Shown in pieces: positions 37,101-46,818 of a stretch of 64,000 nucleotides of DNA (position 1 is its first letter; every line of letters begins with the position of its first letter). The notes beneath the pieces are model-generated. The model had not been told where the DNA came from and did not search any database. It saw nothing but the letters and a program-made list of their open reading frames with translations. The translations under genes were made by a program, and so were the position numbers. The stretch comes from Alcanivorax sp. 24. Lineage in GTDB: Bacteria > Pseudomonadota > Gammaproteobacteria > Pseudomonadales > Alcanivoracaceae. Where the stretch lies: the NCBI RefSeq assembly GCF_004360225.1, contig NZ_SNUA01000010.1, positions 115,467 to 179,466 on the forward strand, given 5' to 3'.

Positions 37101-37979
37101 GTATCCCGTCTGTACCTTCCCGAGGGCGCCGCCGGTGGAAGTGAGGGGGGCACGGACAAGGCCCCGATTGTTCCTTCCGTGCTGCCACCGCTGGACGCCA
37201 CGATCAGCGATTTGCGGCTCGGGGATCAGCAACTGGGCGAATGGAGCGGCAACCTGCGCCCGGTGGACGGCGGCGTGCACATCAGCGGTTTGCGCGGCGG
37301 TTGGCGCCGTATCAGCCTGGACGGTGCCCTGACCTGGACCGGCGATGACCGTACTCAGCACACGCGCTTCCAGGGTGCGTTGGCTTCAGAGGACCTGGGT
37401 AAGGCGTTGTCCGCCTGGGGGCTGCCGCCACTGGTGGAGAGTAAGGACGCCCGCGCTTCGCTGAACCTGTCCTGGAACGGCTGGCCGTTGGCTCCGCCGC
37501 TGCTGGGGCTGCAAGGCCAGGTGAACCTCGATATCGGTGAATGCCGGATCCCGGACACCGATTCGCGCACCTCTATTTTGCGTGTGCTGGGTATTCTGAA
37601 TATCGGTACGCTGCAGCGCCGTCTGCGGCTGGATTTCTCCGACCTCTATAAAAAGGGCCTCAGCTGCGACGCCCTGACGGGCGACTTCCAGTTCCAGGGG
37701 GCCCGGGTTACAACCCAGAATTTGCATATCGATTCTCCATCAGCCGCGTTTCAGGTATCCGGTCAGGTGAACCTGGCTGAGCAGACGTTGAACAACCGGG
37801 TCGCCATGACCTTGCCTATTTCCAGCAATCTGTATGCCGGTTGCCTGGCCGGTCCGGCGGTTTGTGCCGGGGTTTTCGTGGTGGAGCGGCTATGGGGTGA
37901 TAAGCTGGACAAGACCACCACCATGGAATACCAGGTCTCGGGGCCGTGGAAGGAACCCCGGGTGACGGAAGCGGAGTGA
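34197..37979 (+). CDS. yhdP: YhdP/AsmA-like inter-membrane lipid transport protein
   Basis: About 1260 residues. GTG 34197 has GAGG five bases upstream; GTG 34179 is an alternative. One N-terminal inner-membrane helix (WWLVAIPLVLLAVYVVAM) is followed by a very long beta-rich periplasmic region with AsmA/DUF3971-type repeats (DIEIDRLEGEMEGLSPRIRL; LRGQTPAGDLAPG-like segments) and a C-terminal part (LPISSNLYAGCLAGPAVCAG). This family forms a hydrophobic groove carrying phospholipids toward the outer membrane. The next gene starts immediately after the stop. Confidence 0.92.
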   Translation: MSRKNDRHGHAFWRDRLWWLVAIPLVLLAVYVVAMRQFMAVLPEYRAQLETLVAERFGTDIEIDRLEGEMEGLSPRIRLSGLSLPTVEGDSPLTLGRVEVSVRVLASLLTREPRLNELRVEGVDLHLVRDEQGRIHLRGLEAFEGGEPQWDRWLSLLYHQYRIVIDDARFSLEWPDLPPLASSLRLALVNHGDQHRLAVKLEARDRPFSVDGRLRLDGNPLRWEQVNAGAYVSLDGERLEEWLPDTREWPLDLENLKGRTQLWLDVRDGRPTSGSARLTAPRVVLTDGETPWAISDLNLDARFRYDPEKGGEVVLSNVRGQTPAGDLAPGPLAASWHEPGEGQALLWAARGERLRLQALARQLAQWPFAWPASISPIQQKLEVFQPHGQLRSLYLTGEGADWRSLQARFSDLAVQPEGKLPGVSGLNGWLAATPEGGLADLRGETLALVLPEFYDHALEAAFTGAVRWSLDGQSWTLDSGAIRARNPDARGVAMARVRGGAEQIPELRLLADLFDGDGARASHYIPLRRLPDGLGDWLGQAFQGGHLDHGQFLYQGPVKIDRERQQDRTFQMRYQAHDVALSFLPDWPVATAADADVLVDGRRLVATAGSGTLLDSQISQVAVDIPEQGGQLVVQGKVSGPAADVDRIFHDTPLAGTLPKELLDWRFREGRMQGHLLLDVPLGKDKGRQVTVVADGSASGVTVANEARRLTLTGVASPVHFHSRNGLNLPDLKGEGLGGRFTGAWTTRDADSRLVLSGGVPASRLRQWLGFDWLSPVSGTVPVDITMSMPWRGRSFHLEASSSLQGVAVNAPAPLGKSADSRRRLWLSLDPDRQDLRLEYAGVGRGRVRIGDPVAGVIRLGEGDLPNMPSRGLTFLGHVDRADANAWMAFIGGLSGNGSGGDQNALVNRAVFNVGELTLAGQRFQRVRFSAMPAGSGWELGLLGDQVAASLQVPGGFQARGQRPLLLTVSRLYLPEGAAGGSEGGTDKAPIVPSVLPPLDATISDLRLGDQQLGEWSGNLRPVDGGVHISGLRGGWRRISLDGALTWTGDDRTQHTRFQGALASEDLGKALSAWGLPPLVESKDARASLNLSWNGWPLAPPLLGLQGQVNLDIGECRIPDTDSRTSILRVLGILNIGTLQRRLRLDFSDLYKKGLSCDALTGDFQFQGARVTTQNLHIDSPSAAFQVSGQVNLAEQTLNNRVAMTLPISSNLYAGCLAGPAVCAGVFVVERLWGDKLDKTTTMEYQVSGPWKEPRVTEAE

Positions 37980-37983
37980 GGTG

Positions 37984-38832
37984 ATGAGCGACCTGATCAC
38001 CGTGGCCGCGGTACAGATGACCAGCGGCAAGGTGTTGGCGGACAACCTGCGTGAAGCGGAAGCCGGCCTGGAGCGGGCCGCCGCGGGCGGCGCCCGGCTG
38101 GCGCTGCTGCCGGAAAACTTCGCTGGTTATGGCGTGGATTACCGTGAACTGGCGGCACGATATGATGACCTGCTGGCGTGGCTGGCGGATCAGGCGCGGC
38201 GGTATCAATTGTATCTGGTGGCCGGCAGTCTACCGGCGCGTTACCGCCCGGACGGCAGTGAAGTGCCGGCACCGCGGGTGCGCACCCGCAGCGTGTTGCT
38301 GGATCCGGAGGGCGAGGTGCTCGCCGGTTACGACAAGCTGCACCTTTTCGATGTGGATGTGCAGGACAGCCAGGGACGGTATCGGGAGTCGGCGGTATTC
38401 GAGCCCGGCGATGCCGTGGTCACCGCGCCAGCGGCCGGTCTGACCCTGGGCATGGCGATCTGTTACGACCTGCGCTTCCCGCTTCTGGCCCGTGCCCTGG
38501 TGGCACGCGGCGCCGAATTATTGATTTACCCCAGTGCGTTCACCGCCACCACCGGTGCCGCGCACTGGGAATTGCTGATGCGCGCTTGCGCGGTGCAAAA
38601 CGGTTGCTACGTGCTGGGCGCTAATCAATGCGGACAACACAGCGAGAAACGGGCGAGTTTTGGTCATTCCATGCTGGTGGACCCATGGGGTAGGGTGGTC
38701 GCCCAGGCTGGCGGCGAGCCTTCGGTGGTTCTCGGTGACGTGGACCGCGCGACCCTTACGCAGGTGCGTTCCGCGTTGCCGGTGCACCAGCATCAACGAT
38801 TCACAGTGGACAGTTTCTATGATCTCCGATGA
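37984..38832 (+). CDS. Nitrilase-superfamily carbon-nitrogen hydrolase
   Basis: 282 residues from ATG 37984; GTG 37981 is possible. The Glu-Lys-Cys triad is seen at Glu44 ([10 protein letters not shown]), Lys118 ([13 protein letters not shown]) and Cys160 ([10 protein letters not shown]). This is the NIT/omega-amidase-like branch found between yhdP and tldD in many gammaproteobacteria, likely a small-metabolite repair amidase (for example deaminated glutathione); the substrate is inferred. It overlaps tldD by 14 bp. Confidence 0.9.
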   Translation: MSDLITVAAVQMTSGKVLADNLREAEAGLERAAAGGARLALLPENFAGYGVDYRELAARYDDLLAWLADQARRYQLYLVAGSLPARYRPDGSEVPAPRVRTRSVLLDPEGEVLAGYDKLHLFDVDVQDSQGRYRESAVFEPGDAVVTAPAAGLTLGMAICYDLRFPLLARALVARGAELLIYPSAFTATTGAAHWELLMRACAVQNGCYVLGANQCGQHSEKRASFGHSMLVDPWGRVVAQAGGEPSVVLGDVDRATLTQVRSALPVHQHQRFTVDSFYDLR

Positions 38833-40264
38833 GCGCTTTACTCTGGCGGCGGATATTCTGCTGACGCCGGCGGAGCTGGCCCCGGACCAGTTGCAGACCC
38901 TGTTGGGCGGCAAGCTGGCCGGACAGGCGGATTACGCCGACATCTACTTTCAGCACAGCCGTCATGAGGCTTGGGTGCTGGAGGACGGGCTGGTACGCGA
39001 CGCCAGTTTCAACCTGGAGCGTGGTGCTGGCGTGCGTATCGTCAGTGGCGATAAAACCGGCTTCGCCTATAGCGACGACATTTCCCTGGATACCCTGACC
39101 CAGGCGGGCAACGCCGCCGCCGCGATAGGACGCCAAGGCAGCAGCAAGGCGGTGCGTGTGCAAGGCGGCCGGGCCATGCCTGAACGTTACGCACCGCTGG
39201 ATCCGTTGCCGGTATGGAGCAGTGAACGCAAGGTGGCGGTATTGCAGGAGATGGATCGGCTGGCGCGGTCGCTGGACCCGGCGGTGAAGGAAGTCACGGT
39301 CAGTCTCAGCGGTGTTCAGGATGTGATTCTGGTGGCCGCCACCGATGGCACCCTGGCTGCCGATGTCCGGCCGCTGGTACGTTTCAATATTTCCGTGATT
39401 GCCGAGCGCAACGGCCGGCGCGAACGGGGCAGCGCCGGCGGCGGTGGCCGGGTGTCCTACCAATGGCTGGAACAGGACGGTCGTATGGAGTCCTGGACTC
39501 GTGACGCGGTACGGCAGGCGCTGGTCAATTTGGAAGCGGCGCCGGCGCCGGCTGGCGCCATGCCGGTGGTGCTGGGTCCTGGCTGGCCCGGAGTGTTGCT
39601 GCACGAGGCGGTGGGGCACGGTTTGGAAGGGGATTTCAACCGTAAGGGAACGTCCATGTTCGCCAGCCAAATGGGACAAAAAGTGGCGTCGGATCTGTGT
39701 ACGGTGGTGGATGATGGTACTTTGCCGGATCGCCGCGGCTCGCTCACCGTGGACGACGAAGGCACGCCCAGCGGCTATAACGTACTGATCGAGAAAGGGG
39801 TGCTCACCGGCTACATGCAGGATAAAACCAACGCCCGTCTGATGGGTGTGGCGCCCACCGGCAACGGCCGCCGGGAATCCTACGCTCATCTGCCGATGCC
39901 GCGCATGACCAACACCTATATGCTGCCGGGTGAATCCGATCCCGAGGAAATACTGGCCAGCCTGGACCGCGGCATTTACGCGGTGAACTTCGGCGGCGGT
40001 CAGGTGGACATCACTTCCGGCCGGTTTGTGTTCTCCACCAGCGAGGCGTACCTGGTGGAAAAAGGAAAAATCGTTTGCCCGGTGAAGGGGGCCACGTTGA
40101 TTGGCAGTGGCGCGGAGGTCATGAGCCGGATTTCCATGGTGGGCAACGATCTGGCTCTGGACACGGGCATCGGCGTTTGTGGCAAGGAGGGCCAGTCGGT
40201 GCCGGTGGGCGTGGGGCAGCCGACCTTGCGGGTGGACTCCCTGACGGTCGGCGGGACCGCCTGA
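38819..40264 (+). CDS. tldD: Metalloprotease TldD
   Basis: 481 residues. The zinc-binding HExxxH motif is H262-E263-AVG-H267 in [15 protein letters not shown]. The N-terminal domain with [16 protein letters not shown] and the C-terminal [17 protein letters not shown] are typical. TldD forms a heterodimer with TldE (PmbA, encoded at 42680), degrading unfolded peptides and maturing some peptide antibiotics. The start lies inside the nitrilase gene. The partner gene is separated by three genes here. Confidence 0.95.
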   Translation: MISDERFTLAADILLTPAELAPDQLQTLLGGKLAGQADYADIYFQHSRHEAWVLEDGLVRDASFNLERGAGVRIVSGDKTGFAYSDDISLDTLTQAGNAAAAIGRQGSSKAVRVQGGRAMPERYAPLDPLPVWSSERKVAVLQEMDRLARSLDPAVKEVTVSLSGVQDVILVAATDGTLAADVRPLVRFNISVIAERNGRRERGSAGGGGRVSYQWLEQDGRMESWTRDAVRQALVNLEAAPAPAGAMPVVLGPGWPGVLLHEAVGHGLEGDFNRKGTSMFASQMGQKVASDLCTVVDDGTLPDRRGSLTVDDEGTPSGYNVLIEKGVLTGYMQDKTNARLMGVAPTGNGRRESYAHLPMPRMTNTYMLPGESDPEEILASLDRGIYAVNFGGGQVDITSGRFVFSTSEAYLVEKGKIVCPVKGATLIGSGAEVMSRISMVGNDLALDTGIGVCGKEGQSVPVGVGQPTLRVDSLTVGGTA

Positions 40265-40325
40265 GAGAAAAAACGAGGGGGAAGCCCGTCCGGGCTGGTG
40301 GAGTTGTATTGCAGGGAGGACGGGA

Positions 40326-40793
40326 ATGCGGAGCATTCCGTTGTCGCAATTGCTGTCTCATATGCGGCTGTTCGATGGTCTGGAAGCCGAAGAACTGGCC
40401 GTGGTGGAAAAACTGGTGTTCGTGAATCGGGTCAAGGCGGGGGAAACCGCCTGCCGGGAAGGAGATCACAGCGACTTTGTCTGCTTCGTCGCCAGCGGTC
40501 ATCTCGACATCATCAAGCATCACGCGGAGCAGGGCGAGGTGGTCATCGCACGGCTCAAGCCCGGTGATTCGCTGGGTGAGATGGCCCTGGTGGATCAACA
40601 ACCCCGCTCCGCCACCGTGCGGGCGGTGGAGAACGCCGCTTTGGTGGTGCTGACCCGCAAAGGGTTTGAACAACTGCGCCGCCGACGCCCCCGGGCGGCG
40701 GCGGTGGTCATGGAGAACATCGCCTTGGTGCTGTGCACTCATCTGCGTCAGACCTCGTCCCGGCTGGCGCGCTTCATGCCGCCATTGGGTTAG
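40326..40793 (+). CDS. Single-domain cyclic-nucleotide-binding protein, 155 aa
   Basis: ATG 40326 follows GGGAGGA. The whole protein is one CAP-like cNMP-binding domain: ETACREGDHSDFVCFVASGH, then LKPGDSLGEMALVDQQPRSA, a good phosphate-binding cassette with Gly-Glu and Arg-Ser-Ala, then a C-terminal helix. There is no helix-turn-helix, so it senses or titrates cNMP, or binds a partner, rather than regulating DNA directly. It sits between tldD and an MFS gene and overlaps neither. Confidence 0.8.
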   Translation: MRSIPLSQLLSHMRLFDGLEAEELAVVEKLVFVNRVKAGETACREGDHSDFVCFVASGHLDIIKHHAEQGEVVIARLKPGDSLGEMALVDQQPRSATVRAVENAALVVLTRKGFEQLRRRRPRAAAVVMENIALVLCTHLRQTSSRLARFMPPLG

Positions 40794-40797
40794 GAGC

Positions 40798-41976
40798 GTG
40801 CTGAATACCCCGCAGGCGCGGCGTTTGCCGTTACCGTTGTTTCTCATCGCCCTGTTGCTGATCGCGCTGAATCTGCGCGTGGGCATCGTCGTGATCGGGC
40901 CCCTGGCCAATGGCATGGGGGAAGACCTGGCGCTCAGTGGTGGTGCTTTGGGACTACTGACCACGTTGCCGTTGCTGTGCTTTGGCGTGCTGTCGATCTT
41001 CTCGCCTCGTTTTGCCGAGCGCTGGGGGCTGGAGACGGTGCTGCTGACCGCGCTGTGGCTGCTGTTCCTGGGGTTGGTGTTGCGGCTGTTCGGCAGCTAC
41101 TTCTGGCTGCTGGCGGGCACGGTGTTACTGGGTGCCGCCATCGCGGTGATGAATGTGCTGATTCCGAGCCTGGTGCGCGGCCGGTTTCCCCACAAAGTGG
41201 CGGCGCTGACCGCGCTCTATTCGGTCACCATGACTCTGGGGGCGGCTTCCGCCGCTGGCATGGCGGTGCCGGTACGGGATGCCTTCGGCGGCGACTGGCG
41301 TTATCCATTGGCGGGCTGCGCTCTGGTGGCCCTGGCCGGTGGCATCGGCTGGTGCTTCATGCTGCCATACCGGACTCCCGCCGCATCCGGCAAAGCGCCG
41401 TCATTGGGATTGTGGCGCAATCCCCGCGCCTGGGTGTTCAGTGTCTTCTTCGGTTTGCAAAGCCTGTTGTATTACAGCCTCACCGCGTGGCTGGCGACGG
41501 TGTTCGTCGATGCCGGCATGAGCGAGGCCCGGGCGGGGGAACTGCTGACGCTGTTCAATCTGTCCGGCATGCCCGCCAATTTTTGCGCGCCGCTGTTTTT
41601 TGCCCGGATGCCTAACCGGCGTCTGGCCATGATGTTATTACACGTGCCGCTGCTGATCAGTGTTCCGGCGTTAATGATCGCGCCAACCAGCCAGTCGGTA
41701 CTGTGGGTGGTGCTGCTCGGCCTCGGGCAAGGTTCGATGATCAGTACCGGTTTGACGCTGATTGCCCTGCGTGGCGCGGATGCCCGGGCCGCTGCTGGCC
41801 TTTCGGGATTGTGCCAGTCCGTCGGCTATCTGCTGGCGGCCCTGGGGCCGGTGACCCTGGGACTGCTTCATGATGCCGCCGGTAACTGGCGAATACCGCT
41901 GGCGCTGTTGTCGGCCTTGCTGCTGGTGCAGTTTATTGCCGGTGTGCTGTCCGCTGACGGCGATCCGATCGGCTAG
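40798..41976 (+). CDS. MFS transporter, CynX/NimT-like
   Basis: About 392 residues from GTG 40798; its Shine-Dalgarno (AGGAG) lies very close, so a slightly later start is possible. Twelve hydrophobic helices are visible, with the early segment IALLLIALNLRVGIVVIGPL that is typical of the cyanate/2-nitroimidazole transporter branch. It is an inner-membrane secondary transporter; the substrate cannot be read. It starts 5 bp after the cNMP protein stop, so the two are likely co-expressed. A REP doublet follows the stop. Confidence 0.8.
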   Translation: MLNTPQARRLPLPLFLIALLLIALNLRVGIVVIGPLANGMGEDLALSGGALGLLTTLPLLCFGVLSIFSPRFAERWGLETVLLTALWLLFLGLVLRLFGSYFWLLAGTVLLGAAIAVMNVLIPSLVRGRFPHKVAALTALYSVTMTLGAASAAGMAVPVRDAFGGDWRYPLAGCALVALAGGIGWCFMLPYRTPAASGKAPSLGLWRNPRAWVFSVFFGLQSLLYYSLTAWLATVFVDAGMSEARAGELLTLFNLSGMPANFCAPLFFARMPNRRLAMMLLHVPLLISVPALMIAPTSQSVLWVVLLGLGQGSMISTGLTLIALRGADARAAAGLSGLCQSVGYLLAALGPVTLGLLHDAAGNWRIPLALLSALLLVQFIAGVLSADGDPIG

Positions 41977-41991
41977 CGTTGGCCTCAACCG

Positions 41992-42060
41992 TTCGCTGCC
42001 AAGGCAGCTTCCCACAAAAGTAGCTACGCAGCCGCTGTGGGAAGCTGCCTTGGCAGCGAA
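41992..42060. repeat. REP doublet (REPIN), 69 bp, copy 1
   Basis: Two 26-base REP arms in opposite orientation (41992-42017 and 42035-42060) differ at one base and flank a 17-base spacer. Each arm has the small stem GCTGCC/GGCAGC and the GTGGGAAG head seen in Pseudomonas-type REPs. It lies between the convergent MFS and darP genes, where it may end transcripts. A near-identical copy is at 48139. Confidence 0.85.
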
Positions 42061-42073
42061 TCAGTGTAGCCAA

Positions 42074-42613
42074 TCAATACAAAGGCGCGTTTCTTTCCAG
42101 ATCGTTGAGCACGCCGAGAAAGCGCTTGCGCTCGCGCTTGAAGCGTTCACGTTGCTCCTGTTCAGCGGCGCCGGGATCGTCCAGGCGAGCCTTGATCAGA
42201 TTGCGCGCCTGATTACGCAGGGCCTGACGATCCGCCTGCGGATAGAACTCAAGAATTTGCTGAATCACAGGCTCCACTTCCTTGGCTGAAGCGGCGGTCA
42301 CGATCCGTTCGGTCCACTGCTGCAGGCGCTGCTGGCGTAACGGATCCTTGAGCGCGGCCAGGGCGGAGAGAATGGCATCGGTTTCGGCATCGCGAATCAA
42401 ACGTCCGACGTACAGGGCGTGGCGGCGTTGAGCGTCGGCATTGGTGATGCGGCGGGCTTCTTCCAGCGCCCGCCGCAATGGATCGTTGAGCGGCAGCCGC
42501 GCCTGTTGCGCCGGTTTCAACGCCATGATGTCCAGCCCGGTCTGCTGCAGGTCCGTCATTTCCTGTTTGAGCTGCGTTTTGCTGGGAGGTAAGGGCTCGT
42601 TATACTCGGTCAT
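42074..42613 (-). CDS. darP: Ribosome biogenesis factor DarP (YjgA)
   Basis: 179 residues, highly helical and charged, with the family pattern SKTQLKQEMTDLQQTGLDIM at the N-terminus and RDAETDAILSALAALKDP in the middle. DarP/YjgA associates with late pre-50S particles and helps 50S assembly. It is divergent from pmbA, with a 66-bp gap, the usual arrangement in gammaproteobacteria. Confidence 0.93.
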   Translation of the reverse strand: MTEYNEPLPPSKTQLKQEMTDLQQTGLDIMALKPAQQARLPLNDPLRRALEEARRITNADAQRRHALYVGRLIRDAETDAILSALAALKDPLRQQRLQQWTERIVTAASAKEVEPVIQQILEFYPQADRQALRNQARNLIKARLDDPGAAEQEQRERFKRERKRFLGVLNDLERNAPLY

Positions 42614-42679
42614 TGTTTATGGGAGCCGGTCCGCCACGACACGAACGCTCCGCCATCAAGCTGAAGGAAACCCTAGTTT

Positions 42680-44035
42680 ATGTCCGATCACCCCCGTCCG
42701 TCAGCCGATCTCGGCCCAAACCAGCTGAATGCGGCCAAGGACACCGTGGCTTTTGTACTGGAAGAAGCGCGCCGGCAGGGCGCCAGCAATGCGGAAGTCG
42801 GCTTGTCCCTGTCCCAGGGGTTGTCGGTGGATGTGCGCCTTGGCGAGGTGGAAACAGTCGAGTTCCACCGTGACCGGGGTGTCTCGGTGACGGTGTACTT
42901 CGGCCAGCGCAAGGGGCAGGCCAGCACTTCGGATGACCGCCGCGAAAGCCTCCGCGACGCGGTACGCGCGGCCTGCGCCATTGCCCGTCATACCGAGGAG
43001 GATCCTCATGCCGGGATCGCCGATGCCGGTTTGTTGGCGCCGCGGGTGCCGGATCTGGACCTGTATCATCCCTGGGCGCTGACCACCGACCAGGCCATTG
43101 AACAGGCTCAGCAGTGTGAGGCGGTGGCTCGCGACGACGCGCGTATCGTCAATTCAGAGGGCGCTTCGCTCAATACCGGCGCCAGCTTGTATGTATTGGG
43201 GACCAGCGCGGGCTTTCTGGATGGGTTCGCCGGCACCCATCACAGCCGCAGCTGCGCGGTGGTGGCTCAGGACGAGGCCGGCATGCAGCGGCAATTCTGG
43301 TACGATAGCGGCCGCCGGGCGGAGTTGCTGGCAAGCCCGGAGCAAGTGGGGGCAAAGGCCCGTGAGCGCACGCTGGCCCGTCTGGGAGCCGATGTGCCCG
43401 CCACCGGGGAATTCCCGCTGCTGTTCTCTCCGGAAATGGCCAGTGGCCTGATCAGCCATTTAATTGGCGCTATCAGCGGAGGCTCGCTGTATCGGCGCGC
43501 CTCTTTTCTGTGTGACGCGCTCGGTTCCCGGGTGCTGCCGGAAGGATTCCGTTTGGGAGAACGGCCGTTGATGCCGGCGGGTAATGGTTCCACCCCCTTC
43601 GACGGCGACGGTCTGCCCACCCGGGATCAGGATTTCATCGAGGACGGTGAGCTTAAAGGCTATGCGCTGGGGCTGTATGCGGCCCGCCGGCTGGGAATGT
43701 CACCTACCGGTAACGGAGGAGGAGTACATAACGTCATTCTGAGCGACACCGGGGAAAGCCGGGAAGCCTTGTTGCGCCGTTTGGGAACGGGAATTCTGAT
43801 CACCGAGGTGATGGGACAAGGTGTGAACCTCGTCACAGGAGACTATTCTCGTGGCGCCGCGGGTTTTTGGGTGGAAAACGGTGTTATACAGAGACCACTG
43901 CAAGAGTTTACTATTGCCGGAAATCTGAAGGACATGTTCGGAGGTATTCTGGGCAGTGGCACGGATGTGGATCGAAGGGGGAATATCCACTGTGGTTCGT
44001 TACTGTTGTCGCCCATGAAAGTTGCCGGGCGCTAG
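42680..44035 (+). CDS. pmbA: Metalloprotease subunit PmbA/TldE
   Basis: 451 residues. It resembles TldD but lacks the HExxxH motif, as PmbA/TldE always does. Typical segments are VDVRLGEVETVEFHRDRGVS near residue 55, and TGNGGGVHNVILSDTGESRE and GAAGFWVENGVIQRPLQEFT in the C-terminal half. It is the partner of TldD in a heterodimeric peptidase. AAGGAAA lies about 11 bases upstream of the ATG. Confidence 0.94.
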   Translation: MSDHPRPSADLGPNQLNAAKDTVAFVLEEARRQGASNAEVGLSLSQGLSVDVRLGEVETVEFHRDRGVSVTVYFGQRKGQASTSDDRRESLRDAVRAACAIARHTEEDPHAGIADAGLLAPRVPDLDLYHPWALTTDQAIEQAQQCEAVARDDARIVNSEGASLNTGASLYVLGTSAGFLDGFAGTHHSRSCAVVAQDEAGMQRQFWYDSGRRAELLASPEQVGAKARERTLARLGADVPATGEFPLLFSPEMASGLISHLIGAISGGSLYRRASFLCDALGSRVLPEGFRLGERPLMPAGNGSTPFDGDGLPTRDQDFIEDGELKGYALGLYAARRLGMSPTGNGGGVHNVILSDTGESREALLRRLGTGILITEVMGQGVNLVTGDYSRGAAGFWVENGVIQRPLQEFTIAGNLKDMFGGILGSGTDVDRRGNIHCGSLLLSPMKVAGR

Positions 44036-44097
44036 TTTTTCGTCTTTCAGAATGACTATTGACTGTTTGGCTTAACCAAGGACAAGGAGCATACATT

Positions 44098-45027
44098 ATG
44101 GAATCCAATAATCCATACCAGGGACCCAGCGCGGACGTGCTGGTGACGCAGGCGGGATCGGGAACGGTAGGGCAGGCACGGAAGCGGCCGGTGGGGAACG
44201 GCGGCGCCTGGTGGGCGCAGGCTTGGGGGATCGTGAGTCAGAACAAGCTGATGTGGGCACTGGCCACCTTTGTCTTCATGCTGATTTTCATGGCCATTGG
44301 TCTGATTACCGCGTTCATTCCGTTTATCGGCACGTTCATTCCCACCCTGTTCGCGCCGGTATTCATCGTCGGTTTGTATTTCATTGCCCACAGGGTACTT
44401 GAGCAAAACACGTTTTCCTTCGGCGATCTTTTCGTCGGCTTTTCCAATCAGACCGGGCCGCTGTTCATGGCCGGTCTGGCGCAGATCGTGGCGATGCTGG
44501 TCTTCGTTGTTTTGATTGGCATTCTTGGCGCACTGTTCTATGGCAGTGAACTGATGATGATGTTCAGTTCCTTCTCCGACCCCTACGCCGCGCCCATGAT
44601 GAACCCGGCCTTTGGCTTCGCCAAGATGATTCTGTTCGGCCTGGTCTCTCTGTTGTTGATCATCCCCTACATGGCGGCGATCTGGTTCCAGGTGCCTTTG
44701 GTGTTCTTCGGGCACCGCAATGCGTTCGCGGCCATGGTGGAAAGCTTCACCGCGGTATTCCGCAACTTTTTGCCCCTGCTGTGGTACGGCATCATCGGCT
44801 TCCTGATTTTCCTGGTGCTGGGTATCGCGGTGGCGATTATTGTCGGAGTGATTACCGGAGTGCTCGGACAAGGCGTGATCAGCGGTATCCTGATGTTCGT
44901 CTTTGGTGTGGTGATGCTGTTGGTGATGTTGGTACTGATGGCGCTGTATTCCGCCACCATCTACTGTTCGTTCCGCGATATCTTCGAACTGGGCGAAGCC
45001 ACGCCGCGGCAGCCTGACGCTGTCTGA
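44098..45027 (+). CDS. BPSS1780/YciC-like integral membrane protein
   Basis: ATG 44098 is set by AAGGAGC; the frame is open from 44059 but without a site. After a soluble 38-residue head (NPYQGPSADVLVTQAG), six hydrophobic segments follow (ATFVFMLIFMAIGLITAFIP; MAGLAQIVAMLVFVVLIGIL; and others), consistent with the BPSS1780 family of multi-pass inner-membrane proteins of unknown role. It is followed by a strong hairpin, so it is probably a single-gene transcript. Confidence 0.75.
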   Translation: MESNNPYQGPSADVLVTQAGSGTVGQARKRPVGNGGAWWAQAWGIVSQNKLMWALATFVFMLIFMAIGLITAFIPFIGTFIPTLFAPVFIVGLYFIAHRVLEQNTFSFGDLFVGFSNQTGPLFMAGLAQIVAMLVFVVLIGILGALFYGSELMMMFSSFSDPYAAPMMNPAFGFAKMILFGLVSLLLIIPYMAAIWFQVPLVFFGHRNAFAAMVESFTAVFRNFLPLLWYGIIGFLIFLVLGIAVAIIVGVITGVLGQGVISGILMFVFGVVMLLVMLVLMALYSATIYCSFRDIFELGEATPRQPDAV

Positions 45028-45070
45028 TTCGCTCTGCATGACATTGCCCGGTGCTGGCCATCGGGATTCT

Positions 45071-45097
45071 CGCCGGGCGGTTTGATACCGCCCGGCG
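45071..45097 (+). terminator. Rho-independent-like hairpin between membrane protein and hscC
   Basis: CGCCGGGCGG (45071-45080) pairs perfectly with CCGCCCGGCG (45088-45097) over a 7-base loop, then TTCGTTTG follows. The stem of ten GC pairs and the weak T-rich tail suit an intrinsic terminator for the upstream gene, 44 bp after its stop. Confidence 0.65.
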
Positions 45098-45132
45098 TTC
45101 GTTTGAGGCCGTGAATGGCGAAAGGAGCAGCC

Positions 45133-46818
45133 ATGGCGATCGTCGGAATTGATCTGGGTACCACCAACAGCGCCTGCGGTGTGTGGACCGGACAAGGCGT
45201 GGAGTTGATATCCAATCGGCTGGGGGACGTGCTGACACCGTCCGTGGTGGGCGTGGATGCCAGTGGAGAGATCATGGTTGGTCGCACCGCCCGTCAGCGG
45301 CTGATTCATCATAGCGACCGAACGGTGGCCGCGTTCAAACGCCTCATGGGCACCGACCACAAGGTGACTCTCGGCAATCAGCGTTTCAGTGCGACGGAGC
45401 TGTCTTCCCTGGTATTGCGTTCGCTCAAGGAAGACGCCGAGGCGCACTTGGGGGAGCCGGTGACGGAAGCAGTGATCAGTGTGCCGGCCTATTTCAACGA
45501 CAATCAGCGCCACGCCACCAAACAGGCGGCGGAGCTGGCGGGGTTGACGGTGCGACGGCTGATCAATGAGCCCACCGCCGCGGCCATGGCCTATGGCCTG
45601 CACGAGAAGCAGGAAGGCCTGTTTTTGATTCTCGACCTGGGCGGCGGCACTTTCGATGTATCGTTGCTGGAATTCTTCGATGGTGTGATGGAAGTGCACG
45701 CCAGCGCCGGTGACAACTTTCTCGGCGGAGAGGATTTCGTCGATGCCATGATCGACGATGTGCTGGCCCGGCATGAACTGAGTCGGGACAGCCTGCCCGC
45801 CAGTGTCATGCAGAATCTGTATTTGCAGATGGAAGGCGCCAAGCGCCGGCTGGGTAATACCCAGACGCTCACTCTCAAGCTGGGGGACCGGGAAGTGATT
45901 CATGAGGTCACGCCGGAATGGTTCGCCGGTGTGGTCACGCCACTGCTGCTGAGGGTGAAGCACCCGATTGAGCGGGCGTTGCGTGATGCCAGTCTGCACC
46001 CGGACAAGGTGGATGATGTGGTCCTGGTGGGCGGGTCCACCCGCCTGGCCCTGTTCCGCTCCACCGTCGGCAAGATGTTCGGCCGGCTGCCATCCTGTCA
46101 TCTGGACCCGGATACGGTCGTGGCGATGGGGGCGGCTATTCAGGCCGGTCTGCTGGAGCGGGGAGAGGGCCTGGATGACGTGGTGCTTACCGATGTCTGC
46201 CCCTACACGCTCGGCACGGGGGTGGTCAACGAGGACAACCCCAAGCTGGGGGATTACTTTCTGCCGATCATCGAACGCAATAGCGTGGTACCGATCAGCG
46301 TCGAGCGGCAGTTGTCCACCGCATCCGACAACCAGACCAAGATGAAGATTCTCATCTATCAAGGCGAAAATCGTCTGGTGGAGAAGAATGTCTACCTGGG
46401 AGAGTTGGGCGTCGCCGTGCCGAAAGGACCACGAGGACAGGAAAGCGTGACCGTCCGCTACAGCTACGACATGAATGGTCTTCTGGAGGTGGACGTGAAA
46501 GTTGAATCCACCGGCAAGACCTATTATCAGTTGATCGAACATACGCCCGGAGCCTTGAGCGAGGACGACAAGGCGAGATCCCTGGAACGTCTGGCCGCCT
46601 TGAAGTTCCACCCTCGAGACGGTGAGGAGAACCGGGCGCTGCTGGCCCGTGGCGAGCGGCTTTATGAGTCCAGCCTCGGGGAGCGCAGGGAGTGGGTCGC
46701 CGACTTGATGGGCCGATTCGAGCAGGTGCTGGATCGGCAGAATCCGCTGGACATTGCCCGGGCTCAAAAGAAGTTCAGGGAGGCCTTGGACAGTCTGGAA
46801 GGTGAGGACTGGTTCTGA
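45133..46818 (+). CDS. hscC: Hsp70-family chaperone HscC
   Basis: About 561 residues, shorter than DnaK (about 640) and close to Escherichia coli HscC. ATG 45133 has GGAG upstream. The nucleotide-binding domain has [29 protein letters not shown] and [13 protein letters not shown]; the substrate domain is shortened, with no long helical lid tail. HscC is a specialised Hsp70 reported to work with its own J proteins (DjlB/DjlC). The next gene, overlapping by one base, encodes a J-like/RDD protein, so this looks like a chaperone/cochaperone pair. Confidence 0.9.
   Translation: MAIVGIDLGTTNSACGVWTGQGVELISNRLGDVLTPSVVGVDASGEIMVGRTARQRLIHHSDRTVAAFKRLMGTDHKVTLGNQRFSATELSSLVLRSLKEDAEAHLGEPVTEAVISVPAYFNDNQRHATKQAAELAGLTVRRLINEPTAAAMAYGLHEKQEGLFLILDLGGGTFDVSLLEFFDGVMEVHASAGDNFLGGEDFVDAMIDDVLARHELSRDSLPASVMQNLYLQMEGAKRRLGNTQTLTLKLGDREVIHEVTPEWFAGVVTPLLLRVKHPIERALRDASLHPDKVDDVVLVGGSTRLALFRSTVGKMFGRLPSCHLDPDTVVAMGAAIQAGLLERGEGLDDVVLTDVCPYTLGTGVVNEDNPKLGDYFLPIIERNSVVPISVERQLSTASDNQTKMKILIYQGENRLVEKNVYLGELGVAVPKGPRGQESVTVRYSYDMNGLLEVDVKVESTGKTYYQLIEHTPGALSEDDKARSLERLAALKFHPRDGEENRALLARGERLYESSLGERREWVADLMGRFEQVLDRQNPLDIARAQKKFREALDSLEGEDWF

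Noticed and set aside
38801..40336. Long open frame antisense to tldD
   Set aside because: Composition is typical of a shadow frame, and tldD has an intact HExxxH site on the other strand.
44056..46767. Very long open frame antisense to the membrane protein gene and hscC
   Set aside because: It is Gln/His/Arg-rich with no domain pattern and lies fully opposite genes with clear families, an artefact of high GC content.
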